Source: Lentisphaeria bacterium (GTDB taxonomy: Bacteria > Verrucomicrobiota > Lentisphaeria > Victivallales > Victivallaceae). Taken from it: DNA of 43,638 bases. The DNA lies in contig JAFQLP010000109.1 of assembly GCA_017414565.1 (NCBI GenBank), forward strand, positions 1-43,638. Direction: 5' to 3'. Of the stretch, positions 8,098 to 16,871 are shown piece after piece (position 1 is the stretch's first letter; each line of letters begins with the position of its first letter). The position numbers were made by a program, and so were the translations under genes. The notes under the pieces are model-generated. The model saw nothing but the letters and a program-made list of their open reading frames with translations. It was not told the origin of the DNA and ran no database searches.

Positions 8098-9726
8098 ATG
8101 CTTATCCGTCATCTCAACCTCGCCTTCCGGAAACACGGCCGGTGGCTCTTCGGGATCTTCACCATTGTCATCATCATCTCCTTCATCGGCTTCATGGTGC
8201 CGGGGCAGTTCGGTGTCGGCGGCTGCAATGATCCGATGGCCAACGCGGTCGGCAGTGCATTCGGCAAACCGGTGACCTACAACGAAGCATTCCAAACGCT
8301 TCAGAATTTCCTGCTGGCCAATGAACTGATGTACAACCGCCGGGTCGGCCGCATCAGCAACGAAGCCCGCGAAGGTTTTCTGCTGACCGCCCAGCTGCGC
8401 GCCGCCAGGGAACAGGGGCTGGCCGCCTCCGATCAGGAAATGGCCGATCTGATCCGCCGGATGGCGGCTTTCCAGAAGGACGGCAAATTCGATCCGCAGA
8501 CGTACAAGGACCGTCTGGAGGAACTCCGCCGCAACGGTATCAGCAGTCAGGATCTGGCCGATGCGCTTGCCAGCATGATCATTCTTGAAAAATTCCAGCA
8601 GGAACAGATGGCGGCCGTCACCACCACGCCGGGCGAAGCCAGAGCGTTCTACGATTTCTTCCACGAAACGTTCCAACTCCGCACCGCCACATTCCGCACG
8701 GCGGATTACACGGCCAAAGTCGATACTTCGGATGCCGCTGTCAAAGCATTTTTCGACAAAAACAGCAGCGGTTACGAAATCCCGGCGCAGTTGTCCGCGC
8801 TGCTGATCGAATTTCCGTATGACGATCCCGCCGCCCTCGCGGAAGGCAAAAAATTCACCGAAAAAGAGGTGACGGAATTTTACGAAAAGAACCGTCAGGC
8901 TTTCGCCGATGCCAAAGGCAATGTGCCGGCACTGGCCAAGATCAAAGCCAAGGTCCAGGCGGAACTGGCCGCCAGCAAGACCCGCGCGATCGTCAATCAC
9001 AAGGCCCAACTCTTCGCCCGCGATGCCTATGAACTGGTCAGCGATGCCCGCGAACAGCAGTCCGCTTTTGCCAAACTGGTCGCGGAACGCAAAGTCAAGT
9101 GCATCAAAACCCCGGTCTTTGCCGCCGATTCCCGTAAGATCGGGCCGCTGGAAGAACCGGAACTGGTCAAACAGCTTGATCTGGCGATTCCGTCCGCCCC
9201 GGTCACCAATCCGGTCTTCGGCAAACGCGGTGCCTATGTCGGTTTTCTCCTGACCCGCGAAGAAAAACGCCCGGCCAAACTGGAGGAAGTCGCCGCAAAA
9301 GTCAAAGCCGACTGGATCGCCCGGAGTGCTTCCGAAATGGCGATGGCGGCCGCCCGTACCGCCCATGACCGGGCCGCGGCACTCGCCCCCGATAAACGCA
9401 CGGCCGATCCCTGCTGGAACGGCAAAGGCACTTTCAAATTGGCCGATTACATGTTTGCCACAGCATTCAATCCGGAACTGCTCTCCCCCATGCTGGCCCA
9501 GACGGCGGTGACGCTGGCCGATAACGAAGTCAGCGAGATCGTGCCGTCGGCAGACGGATTCGTTTTTGCCATCATCACCGGGCGCACCCCGGCGGACGGC
9601 AAAGAATTTGAAAAAGATGCCGAACTGTGGAAATCGCTCTGGTCGCAGCAGAAAATGAACCTCCGGAATGTTGCGTTCCAGCAGTATCTGTCGGAAAATT
9701 GCCAGATCAGTCAAGAGGTTCGCTGA
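8098..9726 (+). CDS. Membrane-anchored SurA/PpiD-like periplasmic folding factor
   Basis: A 542-residue protein. Residues about 15-34 form a single membrane anchor, followed by a conserved-looking ANAVGSAFGKPVTYNEAFQ segment and a long helical SurA N-terminal-like chaperone region. The layout resembles PpiD, the inner-membrane chaperone that handles newly exported outer-membrane and periplasmic proteins. In the middle I could not find a clear parvulin motif set, so the prolyl-isomerase domain is degenerate or absent and the protein may act only as a chaperone. AAAGGA (8081-8086) precedes the ATG by 11 bases. Its stop codon overlaps the speD start by one base (TGATG). Confidence 0.72.
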   Translation: MLIRHLNLAFRKHGRWLFGIFTIVIIISFIGFMVPGQFGVGGCNDPMANAVGSAFGKPVTYNEAFQTLQNFLLANELMYNRRVGRISNEAREGFLLTAQLRAAREQGLAASDQEMADLIRRMAAFQKDGKFDPQTYKDRLEELRRNGISSQDLADALASMIILEKFQQEQMAAVTTTPGEARAFYDFFHETFQLRTATFRTADYTAKVDTSDAAVKAFFDKNSSGYEIPAQLSALLIEFPYDDPAALAEGKKFTEKEVTEFYEKNRQAFADAKGNVPALAKIKAKVQAELAASKTRAIVNHKAQLFARDAYELVSDAREQQSAFAKLVAERKVKCIKTPVFAADSRKIGPLEEPELVKQLDLAIPSAPVTNPVFGKRGAYVGFLLTREEKRPAKLEEVAAKVKADWIARSASEMAMAAARTAHDRAAALAPDKRTADPCWNGKGTFKLADYMFATAFNPELLSPMLAQTAVTLADNEVSEIVPSADGFVFAIITGRTPADGKEFEKDAELWKSLWSQQKMNLRNVAFQQYLSENCQISQEVR

Positions 9727-10118
9727 TGTTGATTTCTCCGGCTCCGGCACCTCATGCACTCGGTCATCAGATGATGATCGAGTACTACGGGTGCGATGCG
9801 GACATTCTGAATGACCCCGTCAGAATGGAGCAGATCTTTCTGAATGCGGCACGCACCTCCGGCGCCCATGTCATCAGTTCCCATTTCCACCGGTTCCAGC
9901 CCCAGGGGGTGAGCGGCATCGTTGTGATCGCCGAATCCCATTTCGCCGTTCACGCCTGGCCGGAATACGGCTACGCGGCAGTCGATATCTTCACCTGCGG
10001 CAAGACCATTGATTTTCAGACGGCCGAGGAAACCATGCGCCGGGAAATGGCCAGCAAACGGCATGTTGTCATCGGCGAATTTGACCGCGGGCTGATCCCG
10101 CCGGAAACGGTTGAATGA
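9726..10118 (+). CDS. speD: S-adenosylmethionine decarboxylase proenzyme
   Basis: A 130-residue prokaryotic-type AdoMet decarboxylase, which supplies the aminopropyl donor for spermidine. The self-cleavage site is Glu70-Ser71 in AESHFAVHAWPEYG, where Ser71 becomes the pyruvoyl group. His76 and Cys91 (FTCG) are the processing and catalytic residues expected for the family. The start at 9726 is preferred over an in-frame ATG at 9627, because the 33 residues upstream are unlike the family and would overlap the previous gene. The gene shares one base with the preceding stop and overlaps the next gene by four bases (ATGA). No spermidine synthase gene is in the window. Confidence 0.93.
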   Translation: MLISPAPAPHALGHQMMIEYYGCDADILNDPVRMEQIFLNAARTSGAHVISSHFHRFQPQGVSGIVVIAESHFAVHAWPEYGYAAVDIFTCGKTIDFQTAEETMRREMASKRHVVIGEFDRGLIPPETVE

Positions 10119-11371
10119 TACACCGGGGCTTTTCCGGCTGGCTTTTGCTGCTGTTGACGGCTTTTGCGGCCGCCGCGGCGGAACCGGCGGCAGACGATCA
10201 TCTGCGCCGCACCGCCGAAGCCGGCGATGCCGATGCCGCCGTCCGGCTGGGCAGCGATTATTTCAACGGCAATAACGGCCGTCAGCGCAATCTGACCGCC
10301 GCCGCCTACTGGTTCCGGCGGGCGGCACAGCAGAAACATCCCGAAGGCCATTACCGTTTTGCCTTCTGTCTTGACCACGGATACGGGGTGTCCCGCGACC
10401 GCGCCACGGCTTTTGAAGAATATTCCCGCGCGGCCGCCGCCGGGATCACCGATGCCGCCGTCCGTCGCGCCGAGATCCTCTTTGACGGCCTGGCTCCGGG
10501 TTTTGATCCCGGGTCCCCGGGCATAACGGCCGATCCCGCCGCCGCCGGAGCGATCCTCCGGGAATGTGCCGCGCAGGACCATCCGGTCGCCATGCGGCTG
10601 CTGGCGGTCTTCGCCCTCCGCCAACCGGCCGGAAAACGGGATGATGCCCAAATCGAAACCCGGCTCCGCCGCGCCGCCGAACTCGGGGACACCCCGGCCA
10701 AACGCATCCTCGGTGAACGGCTGCTGGCCTCGGCCGACCGGCGGGAACGGCAGCGCGGTGCCGATCTGCTGACCGCCGCCGGTGATGCCGGTGATGCCGC
10801 CGCCCTGACCCGGCTCGGCATCGTCCGGGAACAGGGTTTGGCGGAAGCCCCGCCGGATGAAGAAGCTGCTTTTGCGTGTTTCCGCCGCGCCGCCGAAATG
10901 GGCGATGCCGCCGCCCGGATCCATCTGGCCGGGTATATGTGGCGCGGTTCAGTGGTGCGGCAGAATATCCCGGAAGCCATCAAATTGTACCGTGCCGGGG
11001 CCGCCGCCGGGCATCCGCTTGCCCAGTACATGCTCGGTCAGGCCATGCTGAAGGGGATCGGCACCGAACCGGATGCGGCCGGCGGGGCCGAATGGCTCCA
11101 GCGCGCCGCCGCCAACGGCGAAATCGAAGCACAACTGCTGTTGGCTTCGCTGTACGAAAATGGCCGGCATCTGCCATCTGATCCGGCGGCCGCAGTTTAC
11201 TGGTACCGCCGCGCCGCCGAACTCGGTTCACGCGACGGGATGCGGGAATTCGGACTGCGGCTGCTCCGCGGCCGCGGCATCACGGCTGATCCGGCGGCCG
11301 CCCGGGCGATCCTCCGCCGCGCCGCCGGAATGGGCGATGCCGTTTCCGCGGATCTGCTCAAGAATCTCTGA
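10115..11371 (+). CDS. Secreted Sel1-repeat protein
   Basis: A 418-residue protein with a signal peptide (about residues 1-21, WLLLLLTAFAAAAA, likely cut before EPAADD). The rest is a run of roughly nine Sel1-type helical repeats of about 36 residues with the pattern 'A..G...A...LG..Y..G.GV..D...A..WYRRAA'. Sel1 repeats act as protein-protein interaction scaffolds. The protein is very rich in Ala and Arg, in keeping with the repeat family. Its start overlaps the speD stop by four bases, so it is translated from the speD mRNA. Its last 14 bases overlap the 3' end of a convergent histidine-kinase gene. The partner is unknown. Confidence 0.85.
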   Translation: MIHRGFSGWLLLLLTAFAAAAAEPAADDHLRRTAEAGDADAAVRLGSDYFNGNNGRQRNLTAAAYWFRRAAQQKHPEGHYRFAFCLDHGYGVSRDRATAFEEYSRAAAAGITDAAVRRAEILFDGLAPGFDPGSPGITADPAAAGAILRECAAQDHPVAMRLLAVFALRQPAGKRDDAQIETRLRRAAELGDTPAKRILGERLLASADRRERQRGADLLTAAGDAGDAAALTRLGIVREQGLAEAPPDEEAAFACFRRAAEMGDAAARIHLAGYMWRGSVVRQNIPEAIKLYRAGAAAGHPLAQYMLGQAMLKGIGTEPDAAGGAEWLQRAAANGEIEAQLLLASLYENGRHLPSDPAAAVYWYRRAAELGSRDGMREFGLRLLRGRGITADPAAARAILRRAAGMGDAVSADLLKNL

Positions 11372-13286
11372 TATCCGCGGTATCCACCGGCAGGAAAATG
11401 CAAAATGTACTGCCTTTGCCGGGCGTGCTTTCGACCTGCGGCCAGCCGTGGTGGTGGATCACAGCGCCATAGACCAGAGCCAATCCCATCCCGGTCCCCT
11501 GACCCACCGGTTTGGTCGTGAAAAACGGCTCAAAGATCCGCGATATCATGTCGCGGGACATCCCGCAGCCATTGTCGGTAACAGAGAAAAAACAGTAATC
11601 CGCCGGATCGAATGTCCGGATGCCGTCCGGCGGGACCGGTGTCAACGGAGCATCGGCGGCGGGACCGCACCGGATGATGATCTCCGGATCGGGTCGCCCT
11701 TTCAAACCGTCGTAGGCATTGAGCAGCAGGTTGACCAGCACCTGTTCCAACTGGATGGGATCACCGCACACCCGGCATTCCCGGGACGGCGGCAGACAAT
11801 GACAATTCATCTCCGCCCGGTGTTTCGGTGTCAGCAGATCGAAACTTTTGCGGATCAGATCCGTCAGCAGGAGCCGTTCACGCCGGTACTGGCCGCGCCG
11901 GGCAAAACCGAGAAGCTGGGAGGTCAATTTACCGGATTCCTCCGCAATAACGGCAATCTTTTCCAAATGCTGTACCACCACCGGGTCTTCCGGCGGATGC
12001 AGATAACGGATCACATCCACATGCCCCAGAATCGCGTGCAGATGGTTGTTGAAGTCGTGCGCCACCCCGCCGGCCAGCTGACCGATGGATTCGATCCGCT
12101 GCGAATGGGCCAACTGTTCGCTGAGCCGTTCCTTTTCCTCCGCCAGACGGGCTTCTTCGGTCACATCCCGGCCGATCATGACCGGAAAAGAACCGCTTTG
12201 CATCTGCAACAGCGACAGCGATCCGTTGACCCGTCTGCCGCTGGCGAAAATCACCTCGAACCGGATCGGCGTTTTCTGATCCCGGGACAGCGGAAACCGC
12301 GGCAGATCATCCCCCGAAACCGATTGAGCCCCCTCAAATATCAACCGACCCGATGCTTTGCCGCCCGTCAGACCGAGGATCTTCAATGCCGCCCGGTTGG
12401 CCTCCAGAATACATCCGGCGGAATCCAGCAGCAGGATCATTTCCCCCGCTTCCTGCATCAACTGCCGGTAACGCCCCTGCCACTCCTGCAAAAGTTTTTC
12501 CAGATGCCGGGTGCGCCGGCTGCCGCCGAAAAAAGCCCAGACGATATCAAACGCGGCCCGGATATCCGGTTCGTTGTGGTCTTCGATCCGGCTCAAATAA
12601 ACACTGAGCAGGATCGATACCCAACAGGAAAAAAGACTCCGTATCAGCAGTGTCCCCGTCACCAGATCCACCGGTACCGGCTGATGACGGTACAAAACCG
12701 CCAGATAAAGCGACGCATCTGCCAACTGCGCCACCAGCAGCGAAGCAAAAACCGCTAAATGCTGACGGACCCGGTTCTTCTTCAACTGGGAATAAAGCAC
12801 CGGCAACAAAAACACATCGGCCGCACAACCCGCGGCCGCAGCCTGTATCCGGCGGCGGCTTTCATCCAGCAGCATATCCAGCGTTCCCTCGGCAAAACCG
12901 GATGCCTTGACAAATCCGCGCCAACTGAGTTGAAGCTGGGTCACATCCCCAACGTAAAGAAACAGACCGAACAGCACCAGAAATCCGATAATAAGCCGTT
13001 TGGCCTCCACCGTACCATCGGTAATGTAAATCATCAGCAAAGCCGCCATGAACGGCAACGAAAACACGGTGGTCATCAACTGGAAATCCAACCGGTCAAA
13101 AAGCGACACCCGGATATCCGCCGCCCCCACGATCAGGGCAAAAAAGAAAAACATTCCCAGTGCCAGATAAAACGGTGCCAATCCCAGCGTTTTCCGCAAA
13201 TTGTGGAGCAATCCCAACGCCACACTGATAAAGGTCATCTCCAGCAGTGCCAGGACCAGCGCGTAAATGTACTCCATTTCCGCCAT
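11358..13286 (-). CDS. Membrane sensor histidine kinase (PAS-HisKA-HATPase), last gene of glycogen operon
   Basis: A 642-residue kinase. The first 235 residues contain about seven hydrophobic segments and form an integral membrane sensor that I cannot assign to a named family. A PAS domain follows (about residues 275-385, ILLLDSAGCILEANRAAL). The dimerisation and phosphorylation helix has His410 in GGVAHDFNNHLHAILGH. The ATPase domain has N-box (LVNLLLNAYDG), G1 (DNGCGM), F (FEPFFTTK) and G2 (GTGMGLALVYG) motifs. No receiver domain is attached and no response regulator is adjacent. It begins four bases after the glgB stop, so it is almost certainly cotranscribed with the glycogen genes. ATG 13277 is an alternative start. 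Its 3' end overlaps the convergent Sel1 gene by 14 bases. Confidence 0.92.
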   Translation of the reverse strand: MAEMEYIYALVLALLEMTFISVALGLLHNLRKTLGLAPFYLALGMFFFFALIVGAADIRVSLFDRLDFQLMTTVFSLPFMAALLMIYITDGTVEAKRLIIGFLVLFGLFLYVGDVTQLQLSWRGFVKASGFAEGTLDMLLDESRRRIQAAAAGCAADVFLLPVLYSQLKKNRVRQHLAVFASLLVAQLADASLYLAVLYRHQPVPVDLVTGTLLIRSLFSCWVSILLSVYLSRIEDHNEPDIRAAFDIVWAFFGGSRRTRHLEKLLQEWQGRYRQLMQEAGEMILLLDSAGCILEANRAALKILGLTGGKASGRLIFEGAQSVSGDDLPRFPLSRDQKTPIRFEVIFASGRRVNGSLSLLQMQSGSFPVMIGRDVTEEARLAEEKERLSEQLAHSQRIESIGQLAGGVAHDFNNHLHAILGHVDVIRYLHPPEDPVVVQHLEKIAVIAEESGKLTSQLLGFARRGQYRRERLLLTDLIRKSFDLLTPKHRAEMNCHCLPPSRECRVCGDPIQLEQVLVNLLLNAYDGLKGRPDPEIIIRCGPAADAPLTPVPPDGIRTFDPADYCFFSVTDNGCGMSRDMISRIFEPFFTTKPVGQGTGMGLALVYGAVIHHHGWPQVESTPGKGSTFCIFLPVDTADIRDS

Positions 13287-13290
13287 CCCG

Positions 13291-15333
13291 TTACTGCAAC
13301 ATCAGGGGTTGCGGCGGCCGGCGGCGCAACACCTGTACCGTCCGGCACGGCAGATAGAGCCGCAACATTTCCCGGAACGGTTCGTTTTCCGCATACCGGC
13401 ACGGCATGGTCCGGTAGCATTGCTCCGGTGCGATCCGCCCGAAACCGCCGAACCGCGGTTCATCGCTGTTGAACACCGCATCGTATATCCCCGGCAATGC
13501 CTCAAATGCATAACCGGAAACCGAATTCACCGGGTGAAAATTGAAAACAAAAAGAAATGAATCGCGCTCAAAAATCAGCACCTTTGCCGGATCATCCCGC
13601 CGAACCAGCTGCGGGGCCCGGTCATAAAAATCCGCATCGTTCCGCAACAATCCGAGCATTTCCCGGTCAAATGCCGCCAACTGGCTGTAACGGAGTGCCG
13701 GATCATCCGCCAGCGACCATTGCCGCCGGGCATAATCGTAGGTCCATTGATTCCCCTCCCGCGGAAAATCGATCCACTCCGGATGGCCGAATTCATTGCC
13801 CATGAAGTTCAAATACCCATTGCCGCAGGCCGCCGCCGTGGCCAACCGGATCATTTTGTGCAATGCCACCGCCCGATCCACCGCATCATTCCCGGAATCC
13901 CGGTGCATCCCATCGTACATGGCGGCTCCTGCCAGCCGGAAGATCGCCGTCTGGCCGCCGACGATCGCCTGATCGTGACATTCCACATAACCGATCGTGC
14001 GTTCATCAGCCCGCTGCGCCGTGACTTCGTGGTAAAGATATCCCAGATCCCAGTCTTCATCCGGCCGGTCGAACAACCGGAACCACATGTCGGAGATCCC
14101 CATCGCCAGCCGGTAATCGAATCCGCATCCGCCCTCTGCCGCCGGCGATGCCATCCCCGGCATACCGCTGACATCCTCCGCCACCGTGACCGCATCCGGC
14201 CGGAGCGTATGCACCAATTCATTGGCCAGTGTCAGATAGGTCAGCGCATCCCCATCCACCGAAGAATCGAAATAATCTTCGTAACTGGTAAAACAACGCC
14301 CCAGTCCGTGATGCCGGTAAACCATGCTGGTGACACCGTCGAACCGGAATCCGTCGATATGATATTCCTCGAGCCAGAAACGGCAGTTGGACAGCAGAAA
14401 ATGCAGCACCTCCGGCTTGCCGTAATCGAAACACAGCGAATCCCAGGCCGCATGTTCCCCGCGGCTCCCGTGGTGAAAATACAGGGTCCGGGTCCCGTCA
14501 AAACGGGCGATCCCCTCCACTTCATTCCGCACCGAATGGGAGTGGACCAGATCCATGATGACCCGCAACCCCATCCCATGGGCGGCATCCACCAGTTCGC
14601 GGAAATCATCGGGCGTTCCGAATCCCCCGTAGATCGAGAAATAGTTGGCCACATGATAACCGAAAGAACCATAGTACGGATGGCTCATCACCGCCATCAG
14701 CTGAATGGTGTTGTAACCGGCCGCCACGATTCGCGGCAGGACCTGTTCACGGAACTCGGCAAAAGATCCGACGCCCCGTTTCTCCTGCGCCATCCCCGGA
14801 TGCGCCTCGTAGATCAGCGGCGCGGCCGGTGCCGGTGAATGATGCCGGAAACGATACCGTTCCGGCGGCTCCCAGACCATCGCGCTGAACTGCCCGGTCG
14901 TTGCATCCTGTACCACATAACGGGCAAAAGACGGCAGCCGCACCCCGCCGCCGCCCGGCCAGCAGACATGCAGTTGATAATGCTGGCCGTGCGCCAACTG
15001 ATCCGGTGCCAGATGCAATTCCCATTCGCCGGAATCCCCGATCATCTGCATCCGGTATGCTTCGTCTTCGCGCCATCCGGTGGCATCCCCCACCAGAAAA
15101 ATCCCGGTGGCAAACGGAGCCCGTTCCCGGAAAACCCATCCGTCCGCCGTCCGGTGCAATCCGAAAAATTCATGCCCGGAAGCAAAATCCGCCAGCGACA
15201 TCCGTCCGCCGGTCAACCGCCGCCGCATCTGCTCCACTGCCAGACGCCGCTGTTCCAGTTCACCGCGGTAGGGTGACAACCACGGGTCTGCGGTCAACGG
15301 CAGGGGGGCATTGAGGCGGGGGGGGAATTTCAT
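13291..15333 (-). CDS. glgB: 1,4-alpha-glucan branching enzyme, eukaryote-type (GH13_8-like)
   Basis: A 680-residue enzyme that transfers an alpha-1,4 glucan segment to an alpha-1,6 branch. An N-terminal CBM48-like domain precedes the GH13 barrel. Catalytic residues are Asp332 (GFRFDGVTSM), Glu386 (AEDVSGMP) and the Asp of ECHDQA. Blocks such as YGSFGYHVANYF, FHHGSRGEH, GCGFDYRLAMGISD and YLNFMGNEFGHPEWIDFPR match plant, fungal and animal branching enzymes much better than bacterial GlgB, so I class it as the eukaryote-like subfamily. The start at 15333 is set by the ATGA overlap with glgA; a longer open frame to 15510 only runs through glgA. It is followed after four bases by the histidine kinase. 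Confidence 0.94.
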   Translation of the reverse strand: MKFPPRLNAPLPLTADPWLSPYRGELEQRRLAVEQMRRRLTGGRMSLADFASGHEFFGLHRTADGWVFRERAPFATGIFLVGDATGWREDEAYRMQMIGDSGEWELHLAPDQLAHGQHYQLHVCWPGGGGVRLPSFARYVVQDATTGQFSAMVWEPPERYRFRHHSPAPAAPLIYEAHPGMAQEKRGVGSFAEFREQVLPRIVAAGYNTIQLMAVMSHPYYGSFGYHVANYFSIYGGFGTPDDFRELVDAAHGMGLRVIMDLVHSHSVRNEVEGIARFDGTRTLYFHHGSRGEHAAWDSLCFDYGKPEVLHFLLSNCRFWLEEYHIDGFRFDGVTSMVYRHHGLGRCFTSYEDYFDSSVDGDALTYLTLANELVHTLRPDAVTVAEDVSGMPGMASPAAEGGCGFDYRLAMGISDMWFRLFDRPDEDWDLGYLYHEVTAQRADERTIGYVECHDQAIVGGQTAIFRLAGAAMYDGMHRDSGNDAVDRAVALHKMIRLATAAACGNGYLNFMGNEFGHPEWIDFPREGNQWTYDYARRQWSLADDPALRYSQLAAFDREMLGLLRNDADFYDRAPQLVRRDDPAKVLIFERDSFLFVFNFHPVNSVSGYAFEALPGIYDAVFNSDEPRFGGFGRIAPEQCYRTMPCRYAENEPFREMLRLYLPCRTVQVLRRRPPQPLMLQ

Positions 15334-16856
15334 CGGCGGCTCCGATCCAGCAGCGGCCGCATCAACATGGATTCGTAGATGTTGATATACGCCTGCGCGG
15401 TCACGTCCAGATTGAACCGGGTGCGAGCCTCGCGCATGATGCGTTCGATCGCCGGGTAACGGACCTCCTGCGGCCGGTGATAGAACCGCATGGCCTCTTC
15501 CATGGCCCACAACAGTCCGTTGGCATCGTAATCGTCAAACCGGAACCCGTTGCCGGTACTGCCGTCTTCCGACAACACCTCCACGGTATCGTGCAGACCG
15601 CCGGTATTGTGGACAACCGGCAATGTTCCGTAATACTGACCGATCATCTGCGGCAGCCCGCACGGCTCGAACCGGGACGGCATCAGCATGAAATCCGCAC
15701 CGGCGAAACCGATGCGCGACAATTCCTCGCTGAAATCACACACCGCAATGCGCCGCTGCATATCGTGAAATGCGGCAATGTTGCGGAAAATCGGCTGATA
15801 ACTGCCATTGGCAATGATTGCGATCTGAAGCCGGTCACGGTAATACCGGCTGACAATGTCAAACAGGATCTCCGCCAGCAACTGGCACCCCTTCTGCATC
15901 GGATCAAGCCGCGACGGCCACAGGAAAATCGGCGCATCCGGATCGACCTCCAATCCCATCCGCTGCTGCAATTCCCGCTTGTTGGCGGCTTTACCGGCAA
16001 CGAAATCGCGCCAGCTGTACTTCTGCGGCAGATACGGATCGACCTCCGGATCGTTGGAGGCATCCGGCGCATTGAGGATCCCGGAGGCACACCCGGCGTG
16101 ATATTTGGCCGCCATCTCCTGCTGGATCTGCGGCGGTACAAAATCATGCCGGTTTTCCACGATCTCCCGGAGAAAGGTGGGACTGACCGTGTTGATGAAG
16201 TGACCGGCAAAGATCCCGCTGGTCAGAAAATCGACCGGGTTGGAAGCGCGGCTTTCTTCATAATTCTGCGGCATCCGGTGATAATACAGATTTTCCCAGA
16301 ATTCCGCCGCATCGATCCCGCGATCCTCGATCGCCGCCAATGTCGTGGTCTGGGTATGGATATTGTGCACCGTGAACAGACACGGGATCCCCATCCGGCG
16401 TGCCATCGCCGGGATCAGTCCGGTCATCCAGTCGTTGCAATGGATCAGATCCGGCCGGACCTGCGGGATGATGTTGTTGATGACCTCCCGTTCAAAGGCC
16501 AGTGCCGCCAGGAAACGCTCTTCACCGTAACTGCTGTAAACGGTATCGCTGTAGTAAAAGATCCGGTCTTCCGCCAGATGCACCCGGGAATTGGAAAGAT
16601 GACTCTGGTAGACCCGCAATTCATTGCTGATCAAACGCCCGACATCGACGTGAAACATCTTCCGGTAATGCGGAAGCGTCACATGGACATCGGCCCCCTG
16701 CCGGAAAAGTGCCGCCACCAGCGACGCGGACACATCGGCCAACCCTCCGGCTTTGGCCCGGAGGGCATTCGACATATTGCCCATCCCTTCCGGCAGATAG
16801 GTGATTTCCGGCGTAACGATCAATACCCGCGGTTTTTTTCTACCAGATCTCCACAT
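15330..16856 (-). CDS. glgA: Glycogen synthase (ADP-glucose type, GT5)
   Basis: A 508-residue GT-B glycosyltransferase that extends alpha-1,4 glucan from a nucleotide-glucose donor. The N-terminal domain carries KAGGLADV (35-42), which binds the donor phosphates, then HCNDWMTGLIP and FTVHNIHTQ. The C-terminal domain holds WPSRLDPMQKGCQL and the acidic motif PSRFEPCGLPQM, followed by NTGGLHDTV. Length and motif order are those of bacterial and plastid starch/glycogen synthases. An insert between MGNMSNALR and the KAGG motif places that motif slightly later than usual. It starts 15 bases after the glgP stop with GAGGTGGG upstream, and its stop overlaps the glgB start by four bases. No glgC is in the window. 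Confidence 0.94.
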   Translation of the reverse strand: MWRSGRKKPRVLIVTPEITYLPEGMGNMSNALRAKAGGLADVSASLVAALFRQGADVHVTLPHYRKMFHVDVGRLISNELRVYQSHLSNSRVHLAEDRIFYYSDTVYSSYGEERFLAALAFEREVINNIIPQVRPDLIHCNDWMTGLIPAMARRMGIPCLFTVHNIHTQTTTLAAIEDRGIDAAEFWENLYYHRMPQNYEESRASNPVDFLTSGIFAGHFINTVSPTFLREIVENRHDFVPPQIQQEMAAKYHAGCASGILNAPDASNDPEVDPYLPQKYSWRDFVAGKAANKRELQQRMGLEVDPDAPIFLWPSRLDPMQKGCQLLAEILFDIVSRYYRDRLQIAIIANGSYQPIFRNIAAFHDMQRRIAVCDFSEELSRIGFAGADFMLMPSRFEPCGLPQMIGQYYGTLPVVHNTGGLHDTVEVLSEDGSTGNGFRFDDYDANGLLWAMEEAMRFYHRPQEVRYPAIERIMREARTRFNLDVTAQAYINIYESMLMRPLLDRSRR

Positions 16857-16871
16857 TGTCCCACCTCACTG

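Noticed and set aside
8017-9759. A 580-codon antisense open frame over the SurA/PpiD-like gene
   Set aside because: The plus-strand gene has a membrane anchor, ribosome site and one-base coupling to speD. The antisense product is low-complexity and unlike any known protein.
11073-12758. A 561-codon plus-strand frame running from the Sel1 gene through the kinase gene
   Set aside because: It is out of frame with the Sel1 repeats and antisense to clear kinase motifs.
15334-15510. A longer N-terminus for GlgB
   Set aside because: The extra residues are the glgA sequence read in another frame. The ATGA overlap gives a normal start at 15333.
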